Source of the DNA: Actinomycetota bacterium
GTDB lineage: Bacteria; Actinomycetota; Actinomycetes; Nanopelagicales; Nanopelagicaceae
Direction: 5' to 3'
Assembly (NCBI GenBank): GCA_009698515.1
Contig: WLQA01000038.1
Coordinates: 1 to 7,176, forward strand
DNA length: 7,176 nt
In this document: positions 1 to 5,284 of the stretch, piece by piece
Layout: every line of letters begins with the position of its first letter
How positions within the stretch are numbered: the stretch's first letter is position 1
Notes under the pieces: generated by a model
What the model was told of the DNA's origin: nothing
The model's database searches: none
The model's input: the letters and a program-made list of their open reading frames with translations, nothing else
Made by a program: the position numbers and the translations under genes

Positions 1-42
1 ACTGAAAGTAAATTAAAAAGTAAAACCGGAAAGAGTGCATGA
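1..42 (+). CDS. C-terminal tail of upstream gene, probably FtsI (partial)
   Basis: Frame 1 is open from the left edge and ends at TGA 40-42; the other two forward frames hit a stop within the first 15 bases. The 13 visible residues (TESKLKSKTGKSA) form a short Lys/Ser-rich tail without a recognisable domain, so sequence alone does not identify the protein. In the dcw clusters of actinobacteria and many other bacteria the gene immediately before murE is ftsI, the septal transpeptidase (PBP3/PbpB), and a basic, disordered end would be compatible with that. The assignment therefore rests on gene order only. The stop lies 3 nt before the murE start and in the same reading frame. Confidence 0.55.
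   Translation, partial: TESKLKSKTGKSA
28..35 (+). promoter_or_regulatory. Probable ribosome binding site of murE
   Basis: GGAAAGAG lies 10 nt before the murE ATG, inside the last codons of the upstream gene. It is a purine-rich, partial Shine-Dalgarno match and supports ATG 46 as the start. The in-frame stop at 40-42 leaves no earlier start codon. Confidence 0.45.
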
Positions 43-45
43 TCA

Positions 46-1515
46 ATGTTGCCTCGTCCAAAGACCGCAAGTAAAAACCTACAAGATTTCGATCCAGTAA
101 TTTTCAATAAATCGGTAAATATCACAGGCGTTGCCATAAATGCCCAAGCAGTTAAACCTGGTGATCTATTTATCGCATTACCAGGAAGTAAAACTCATGG
201 CATAAATTATGTTGATCAAGCAATTTCTAATGGCGCAGTAGCAGTATTAAGTGATAAAGCCATTGATATTTCACTGCCAATATTTATTTCAAGCAATCTG
301 CGACAACTAGTTGGTCCATTATCAGCTTGGATTTATCAAAATCCTTTTTCAAAGTTAATGTCAGTTGGGATAACTGGCACTAATGGCAAAACCACAACCG
401 CACATTTACTAAATCAAATTTGGCAATCTTCTGAATTAACTACCGGTGTAATAGGCACAATTGGAACGGAAATTGCTGGAAAGAATTTCACTGGTGAGAG
501 AACTACGCCAGAGGCTTGTGATTTGCAGGCTATCGCGGCCTTGATGATCGAGAACAAAGTTTCTCATTTGGCTATGGAAGTCAGTAGCCATGCACTAGTA
601 CAAGGCAGATTAACTGGTTCGCATTTTCAAATTGCAGCTTTTTCAAACTTAACACAGGATCACTTAGATTTTCATGAGAGTATGGATAAATACTTTGCTG
701 CAAAAGCAATCTTATTTACGCCAGAACTTAGTGATGTTGCAGTAATAAACATCGATGATTCATATGGCGATAAGTTGAGTAACCAGATTAAATCAAAGGT
801 AATTACCGTCTCTAGATCAAGTAAGGCCGGAAATTGGCATTTTAAGAGTTATCTCCCAATTCAAACCGGCTTTGAGATCGAGATTGTTAATGATGAAGGA
901 AGAAACATAAGCGGTACCTTTAATCTGCTTGGTGAACATAATTTGGATAACCTTATTTTGGCTGTTGCAATCGCGGCAGCATCTGGCTTAACTGATGATC
1001 AAATTAGCAAAGCGATCCAAAAATTAAAGAGTGTTTCTGGCCGGTTAGAACAAATAGAGCTAGGTCAAAAATTTAATGCGTTGGTTGATTATGCCCATAC
1101 TCCGGATGCGGTAGCGCGAGTTCTAGCTGCAGCTCGTAAGTTCACATCTGGCAATTTAATTGGGATTTTAGGTTGTGGTGGTGATCGAGATAAAGGAAAA
1201 CGCCCCCTAATGGGAGAGTCGCTAATTAATGGCGCTGATATTGCCATCTTTACAAGTGATAATCCTCGATCTGAATCACCAGCTGAAATTTTAAATCAAA
1301 TGGTTGGCCAATCTAAAGTAACTCATCCAAGTACGGTAATAGTTGATCGCAAAGATGCAATTGCACATGCAGTATCTATTGCAAAAAGTGGTGACACAAT
1401 TATGTTGCTTGGCAAAGGTCATGAAGTCGGCCAAGAAATCGCAGGCGTGATTACGCCCTTTGATGATCGCATTGAATTAAGTAAGCAGATTAAACAGGTG
1501 ATACAACATGATTAA
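46..1515 (+). CDS. murE: UDP-MurNAc-L-Ala-D-Glu:meso-diaminopimelate ligase (MurE)
   Basis: Cytoplasmic ATP-dependent ligase that adds the third stem-peptide residue to UDP-MurNAc-L-Ala-D-Glu. The 489-residue protein has the three Mur-ligase domains. The N-terminal uridine-binding part carries NAQ (32-34) and PGDLF...GS (38-48). The central ATPase has GITGTNGKTTT (108-118, P-loop Lys115), TTPE (153-156), EVSSH (178-182), NLTQDHLDFH and Lys220, the usual carbamylated lysine. The C-terminal domain has DYAHTP (348-353), GCGGDRDKGKRP (376-387), DNPR (405-408) and KGHE (457-460). DNPR is the family signature for meso-diaminopimelate; lysine-adding MurEs differ there. Spacing of Gln34, Ser48, Lys115, Glu178 and Arg408 parallels Gln70, Ser84, Lys157, Glu220 and Arg451 as I recall them for Mycobacterium tuberculosis MurE. 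ATG 46 is the first start after an in-frame stop. The 3' end overlaps murF by 8 nt. Nothing appears broken. Confidence 0.97.
   Translation: MLPRPKTASKNLQDFDPVIFNKSVNITGVAINAQAVKPGDLFIALPGSKTHGINYVDQAISNGAVAVLSDKAIDISLPIFISSNLRQLVGPLSAWIYQNPFSKLMSVGITGTNGKTTTAHLLNQIWQSSELTTGVIGTIGTEIAGKNFTGERTTPEACDLQAIAALMIENKVSHLAMEVSSHALVQGRLTGSHFQIAAFSNLTQDHLDFHESMDKYFAAKAILFTPELSDVAVINIDDSYGDKLSNQIKSKVITVSRSSKAGNWHFKSYLPIQTGFEIEIVNDEGRNISGTFNLLGEHNLDNLILAVAIAAASGLTDDQISKAIQKLKSVSGRLEQIELGQKFNALVDYAHTPDAVARVLAAARKFTSGNLIGILGCGGDRDKGKRPLMGESLINGADIAIFTSDNPRSESPAEILNQMVGQSKVTHPSTVIVDRKDAIAHAVSIAKSGDTIMLLGKGHEVGQEIAGVITPFDDRIELSKQIKQVIQHD
1496..1502 (+). promoter_or_regulatory. Ribosome binding site of murF
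   Basis: AGGTGAT is complementary to seven consecutive bases of the usual 16S rRNA 3' tail and lies 5 nt before the murF ATG, within the murE coding end. It is the best Shine-Dalgarno match in the window and fixes the murF start at 1508. Confidence 0.7.
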
Positions 1516-2881
1516 ATTAACCGCCAAAGAGTTTGCCGAAATCGTTGATGGCCAATTGATTGATCTTGCAGAAGATAAAATTTTAAACCAGATTCCGATC
1601 GTAAATACCGATTATGCAGCCCCCGGTACTTTTTTTGTTGCTTTTATTGGTGAGAAAGTTGATGGACATGATTTCGTGGCAACCGCGCTGAACAAAGGTT
1701 CTAGCTTCGCATTAGTTTCAAAAACTGTAACTGGACCAGCAATTTTAGTAAAAGATGTTGGAGTGGCATTATTAAAATTGACTACAGCGGTTCGTAAAAA
1801 GTTACCGAATATGAAGTTAATTGGCATAACCGGATCACAAGGAAAGACCACAACCAAAGAGTATTTGCTATCTATCTTGAACCAAGTGGGTAAAACCGTA
1901 GCCACTGAGGCTAATTTCAATACCGAAATAGGTGTACCGCTAACAGTATTAAGAGCTGATGAGGAAACCCAATTTTGTATTGTAGAAATGGGCGCCCGTC
2001 ATACTGGCGATATTAAGTTGCTAACTCAAGCAACCTTGCCAAATGTAGGAGTTGTCCTAGTTGTTGGAACTGCTCATCTATCAGAGTTTGGCAGCGTAGA
2101 AAATATTGCGAAAACTAAAGCTGAATTAATTAATGGCCTACCAACTGGCGCAGTTGCAGTCTTGGGTAATCTGGATCCATTTACACCGAAGATGGCAGAT
2201 GGATTGGATCTACAAAAAATAGTAATTGGTGAAGATGTCCGTGCAGCAGATATTGAACTTCCGGGCGGCTTTGCTCATTTTGATCTAGTTACACCAACTG
2301 GCCGAGTCCCAGTTTCGTTGCAGCAACTAGGCGAACATCAAATTACAAATGCATTAGCGGCAGCAAGTGCTGCGCATGCCCTTGGAGTTAGCAACGAAAA
2401 GATTGCTGATGGATTAACAACGGCGGTACTTTCTAGCAAATGGCGGATGCAAGTTGATGAAGTTTCTGACATTACCGTGATTAGCGATTTCTACAATGCC
2501 AATCCAGAAAGCATGAAAGCTGCAATTAAAAGTTTAGTTTTACTTTCGCAAGTCGGAGGCGGAGCATCGTGGGCAATTGTCGGCAAGATGCATGAGCTAG
2601 GTACCAGCCAGATGCAAGGACATTTAGATGTAATCAAATTTGCTGCGCAATCAGGTGTGGATCATTTTGTTTCGGTCGGGACCGATCTGTACGAAGCGGG
2701 TAATACGCCAGAAATATTGAAAGAGATGAGTTTTTATAACTGTTCAAACCTCGATGCTGTTTTACAGTTATCCAGTAATTTTTCAGCTGGAGATGTATTG
2801 CTTTTGAAAGCATCTAGATCTGAAAAATTTGAATTGATCGCAGATGCAATCAAAGCTAAATGGAGCGGGGGCGAGTCATGA
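1508..2881 (+). CDS. murF: UDP-MurNAc-tripeptide:D-alanyl-D-alanine ligase (MurF)
   Basis: Cytoplasmic ligase that adds D-Ala-D-Ala to complete the UDP-MurNAc-pentapeptide. The 457-residue length is normal. Domain order is an N-terminal substrate domain (about 1-100, with PG...GEKVDGHDF), the central ATPase and a C-terminal domain. Visible motifs are GITGSQGKTTT (106-116, P-loop Lys113), EMGARHTGDI (from Glu160), AHLSEFGS (His190), AKTKAEL with Lys204 as the probable carbamylated lysine, EHQITNALAAA (Asn281), DFYNANPESM (Tyr329-Pro333), GKMHELG and KASRSEKFE near the end. GSQGKTTTKE and YNANP separate MurF from MurE and MurD. Two positions are atypical: NTD (33-35) replaces the usual D-S/T-R, and Val185 replaces the Asn usually found five residues before the conserved His. 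The frame is intact and other core residues are present, so I treat it as active. It overlaps murE by 8 nt and mraY by 4 nt. Confidence 0.96.
   Translation: MIKLTAKEFAEIVDGQLIDLAEDKILNQIPIVNTDYAAPGTFFVAFIGEKVDGHDFVATALNKGSSFALVSKTVTGPAILVKDVGVALLKLTTAVRKKLPNMKLIGITGSQGKTTTKEYLLSILNQVGKTVATEANFNTEIGVPLTVLRADEETQFCIVEMGARHTGDIKLLTQATLPNVGVVLVVGTAHLSEFGSVENIAKTKAELINGLPTGAVAVLGNLDPFTPKMADGLDLQKIVIGEDVRAADIELPGGFAHFDLVTPTGRVPVSLQQLGEHQITNALAAASAAHALGVSNEKIADGLTTAVLSSKWRMQVDEVSDITVISDFYNANPESMKAAIKSLVLLSQVGGGASWAIVGKMHELGTSQMQGHLDVIKFAAQSGVDHFVSVGTDLYEAGNTPEILKEMSFYNCSNLDAVLQLSSNFSAGDVLLLKASRSEKFELIADAIKAKWSGGES
2862..2875 (+). promoter_or_regulatory. Purine-rich ribosome binding region of mraY
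   Basis: GGAGCGGGGGCGAG precedes the ATG at 2878 inside the end of murF; the G run ends 6 nt before that ATG. It is much richer in G than its surroundings. It supports ATG 2878 rather than the in-frame ATG at 2860, which would put this motif inside the coding region. Confidence 0.5.
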
Positions 2882-3936
2882 AAGGCATTTTGTTATCTGG
2901 CGCCATCTCAGCGATTTTCGCTTTTTTTGCAACGCCGGCTTTAATTAAATTTTTAGCGCGCAAAGGTTATGGGCAATTTATTCGCGATGATGGACCAACC
3001 TCTCACCACACAAAACGAGGTACTCCAACAATGGGCGGATTAATTTTAATCTCTGCCGCGGTTTTGGGTTATGGCTTAAGCCATTTGATTACTGGTATTT
3101 CAACTACTACATCTGCGGTATTGGTAATTGGTTTGGTAATTGGTTTAGGAGTTGTTGGGTTTATTGATGATTTCTTGAAGGTGGCAAAAAAGCGTTCCCT
3201 TGGTTTAAATGCTAAACAGAAGATTCTTGGTCAGATTATTGTGGCAGCCGCTTTTGGATATGCCGGATTGCAATTTCCAGATAATGATGGCTTAACACCA
3301 ATCTCTACAAACCTTTCGACGGTTCGCGACACTTCAATAAAACTTGCCGTTGTTGCCGTAATTATCTGGGTAGTTTTAATGATTCTTGGAACTAGTAATG
3401 GTGTTAATTTAACTGATGGTTTAGATGGTTTAGCTACCGGCGCTGCTGTGATGGTTTTTATCTCCTTTATTTTGATTGGCGTCTGGGAGTTTGGCCAAAG
3501 TTGCGCAGTTTCACCAGGTTTAAAATGTTATGCAGTTCGTGATCCATTAGATCTTGCCGTTTTGGCTGCCGCATTTGCTGGCGCATGTGGTGGTTTTCTA
3601 TGGTGGAACGCATCTCCTGCAAAAATATTTATGGGTGATGTCGGCTCGCTTGCACTAGGTGGAGCACTTGCTGGAATTGCAATTACCTTACGCACACAAC
3701 TTCTATTGGTAGTTCTTGGATTTTTATTTGTTCTAATTACATCATCTGTGATTATCCAAGTTGGTTACTTTAAATTAAGCGGTGGAAAACGAGTATTTAA
3801 AATGGCACCCCTTCAGCACCACTTTGAATTAATGGGTTGGGGAGAGGTAACAATTGTTATTAGATTTTGGATTATCGCCAGCTTAGGCGTAGCGGCCGGT
3901 TTAGGTTTGTTCTATGCGCAATGGGTAGTTTCATAA
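2878..3936 (+). CDS. mraY: Phospho-MurNAc-pentapeptide transferase (MraY)
   Basis: Integral membrane enzyme that transfers phospho-MurNAc-pentapeptide from UDP to undecaprenyl phosphate, giving lipid I. From ATG 2878 it is 352 residues, close to the family norm. It begins with a hydrophobic segment (MKGILLSGAIS) where other MraYs begin; the ATG at 2860 would add six charged or polar residues (MERGRV). Diagnostic motifs are DDGPTSHHTKRGTPTMGG (37-54), FIDDF (Asp97, Asp98), NLTDGLDGL (Asn177, Asp180, Asp183), FLWWNASPAKIFMGDVGS (Asp254) and PLQHHFE (His314, His315). Alternating hydrophobic stretches fit about ten membrane spans. The segment after span 6 carries Cys209 and Cys217 before VRDPLDLA, a feature I recall from actinobacterial MraY. 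The ATGA at 2878-2881 is shared with the murF stop, and murD follows after 1 nt. An exact 12-bp duplication encodes LVIGLVIG (82-89). Confidence 0.97.
   Translation: MKGILLSGAISAIFAFFATPALIKFLARKGYGQFIRDDGPTSHHTKRGTPTMGGLILISAAVLGYGLSHLITGISTTTSAVLVIGLVIGLGVVGFIDDFLKVAKKRSLGLNAKQKILGQIIVAAAFGYAGLQFPDNDGLTPISTNLSTVRDTSIKLAVVAVIIWVVLMILGTSNGVNLTDGLDGLATGAAVMVFISFILIGVWEFGQSCAVSPGLKCYAVRDPLDLAVLAAAFAGACGGFLWWNASPAKIFMGDVGSLALGGALAGIAITLRTQLLLVVLGFLFVLITSSVIIQVGYFKLSGGKRVFKMAPLQHHFELMGWGEVTIVIRFWIIASLGVAAGLGLFYAQWVVS
3121..3144 (+). repeat. Exact 12-bp tandem duplication within mraY
   Basis: The unit TTGGTAATTGGT occurs twice head to tail, and two further bases match before the pattern ends. It is in frame and encodes LVIG twice (residues 82-89) in the hydrophobic segment just before the catalytic FIDDF. 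It may be a recent slippage duplication or simply a low-complexity membrane segment. Confidence 0.8.
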
Positions 3937-3937
3937 C

Positions 3938-5284
3938 ATGAGCTTTATTGCTCAACTAGCGGGCAAGAAATGTTTGGTCGTGGGCGCAGGCATTACAGGT
4001 CAAGCGGTAGCGCAGGAGTTAATTAAATTTGGCGCCCAAGTAACATTATTTGATGAGCAAAAAAAGGAATCGGCGGTAAAAAATTTACCAGTCGATGTTG
4101 ACCTCGCAGTTGTTTCACCAGGCTGGCGTAAAGATCATCCGGTAGTTATAGATCTGCAAAAGCGCAACGTTGAAATCTTGAGTGAAATTGATCTGGCATG
4201 GTTAATTAAGAATGAATTAGCACCAAACCAGAAATGGGTTGCATTAACTGGCACAAATGGAAAAACCACGACAATTCAGATGGTGGAAAGTATTTTTCAT
4301 GAGTCAGGTTTAAATGGAATAGCTTGTGGAAATGTTGGCGAAACTGTTATTTCAGCGGTTTGCAAAGCTCATCCTTATGATTATTTAGCTTTAGAACTAT
4401 CCTCTTTTCAGATTGACTGGAGTGAATTGCCTAAGTATGAATCAGTTGCCATTCTAAATATTGCACCAGATCATATTGATTGGCATGGCAGCTTTGATGC
4501 CTACGCAAAGGCAAAATTGAAATTAATTTCTCAATCAAAACAGGTAATTTTGAATAAATCTGACCCAGAGTTAAAAACTAGATGCGCTGGTTTAACAGAT
4601 GTTATTTGGTTTTCCCTAGACACACCAGCACCTGGTGAAATTGGATTAGTCGAAGAGTTATTGATTGATCGAGCCTTTTCGCCAACACCAAATGAGGCAC
4701 AAGAAATTTCGGAGTTAGTCGACATCACTCCGACCGTGCCGCACAATATTTTAAATGCCATGGCCGCGGCTTCATTGGCACTTTCTTTAAAAATTGATTA
4801 TGCCAAGATTAAATCTGGATTAAATTCCTTCACCACCGATCACCACCGGATGGAATTAGTACGAAGTGATAAGGAAATTAATTGGATTGATGATTCTAAA
4901 GCTACAAATCCACATGCGGCGGCAGCTTCAATCATGGCCAATTTTAATGTCATCTGGATTGCTGGGGGCTTGGCAAAAGGTGCAGCCATGGATGAGTTAG
5001 TAAAGCAATGTGCAAATCGAATTAAGGCGGCGATATTAATCGGTGCAGATAGAGATTTAATAGCGCAAGCACTACAAAAGTATGCGCCAAGTATTTCAGT
5101 AAAACTCATTGATATGAAAAGTGATAATAAAAAATTAATGCAAGATGTGGTTTCTTATGCAGCACAGTTAGCGCAACCTGGCGATAATGTTTTATTGGCT
5201 CCAGCATGTGCATCCATGGACCAATTCTCATCTTATGTAGAACGCGGGCAATTATTTGCCCAAGCGGTAAAGCAGCTTTCATGA
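3938..5284 (+). CDS. murD: UDP-MurNAc-L-alanine:D-glutamate ligase (MurD)
   Basis: Cytoplasmic ligase that adds D-glutamate to UDP-MurNAc-L-Ala. The 448-residue length is ordinary. The N-terminal Rossmann-like domain starts KKCLVVGAGITGQAVA and includes SPGWR (60-64). The ATPase domain has ALTGTNGKTTT (P-loop 105-112, Lys109), LELSSFQ, LNIAPDHIDWH (Asn174, His179) and Lys193, the probable carbamylated lysine. The C-terminal domain has DHHRMELV (His303, Arg304), DDSKATNPHA (318-327), the glycine-rich WIAGGLAKGA and LAPACASMDQF (Ser426), followed by Tyr433, Arg-Gly and Phe, matching the D-Glu-binding end of the family. SFQ, DDSKATN and ACASMDQF identify MurD against the other Mur ligases. The start lies 1 nt after the mraY stop, without a strong ribosome binding site, so coupling with mraY is likely. 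The last four bases (ATGA) are shared with ftsW. An A7 run with a nearby hairpin lies in the first domain. Confidence 0.97.
   Translation: MSFIAQLAGKKCLVVGAGITGQAVAQELIKFGAQVTLFDEQKKESAVKNLPVDVDLAVVSPGWRKDHPVVIDLQKRNVEILSEIDLAWLIKNELAPNQKWVALTGTNGKTTTIQMVESIFHESGLNGIACGNVGETVISAVCKAHPYDYLALELSSFQIDWSELPKYESVAILNIAPDHIDWHGSFDAYAKAKLKLISQSKQVILNKSDPELKTRCAGLTDVIWFSLDTPAPGEIGLVEELLIDRAFSPTPNEAQEISELVDITPTVPHNILNAMAAASLALSLKIDYAKIKSGLNSFTTDHHRMELVRSDKEINWIDDSKATNPHAAAASIMANFNVIWIAGGLAKGAAMDELVKQCANRIKAAILIGADRDLIAQALQKYAPSISVKLIDMKSDNKKLMQDVVSYAAQLAQPGDNVLLAPACASMDQFSSYVERGQLFAQAVKQLS
4060..4089 (+). other. A AAA AAG heptamer followed by a short hairpin in murD
   Basis: A AAA AAG (4060-4066) is in the zero-frame phase used by known -1 slippery sites such as the one in dnaX. 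Eight bases later a perfect 6-bp stem follows: GGTAAA (4075-4080) with TTTACC (4084-4089) around an AAA loop. The -1 frame reaches TGA at 4099-4101 after 11 codons. The stem is AT-rich and weak. The arrangement is directly visible; any frameshifting function is conjecture. Confidence 0.25.

Noticed and set aside
1612..1920. Reverse-strand open frame of 102 codons opposite murF
   Set aside because: It lies wholly opposite a well-supported gene, has no recognisable motif or ribosome binding site, and would be an isolated antisense gene in a tightly packed operon.
2860..2880. Alternative mraY start at ATG 2860
   Set aside because: It would prepend six polar or charged residues to a family that starts at the first membrane span, and would absorb the G-rich ribosome binding region.
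4831..4850. Imperfect direct repeat of CACCACCG in murD
   Set aside because: It is two short copies encoding the Thr/His-rich part of the conserved DHHRM region; the 10-nt period is not in frame and codon choice explains it.
5206..5283. Alternative ftsW start at ATG 5206
   Set aside because: It needs a 79-nt overlap with murD across its conserved C-terminal motif and adds non-homologous residues; ATG 5281 gives a standard ATGA junction.
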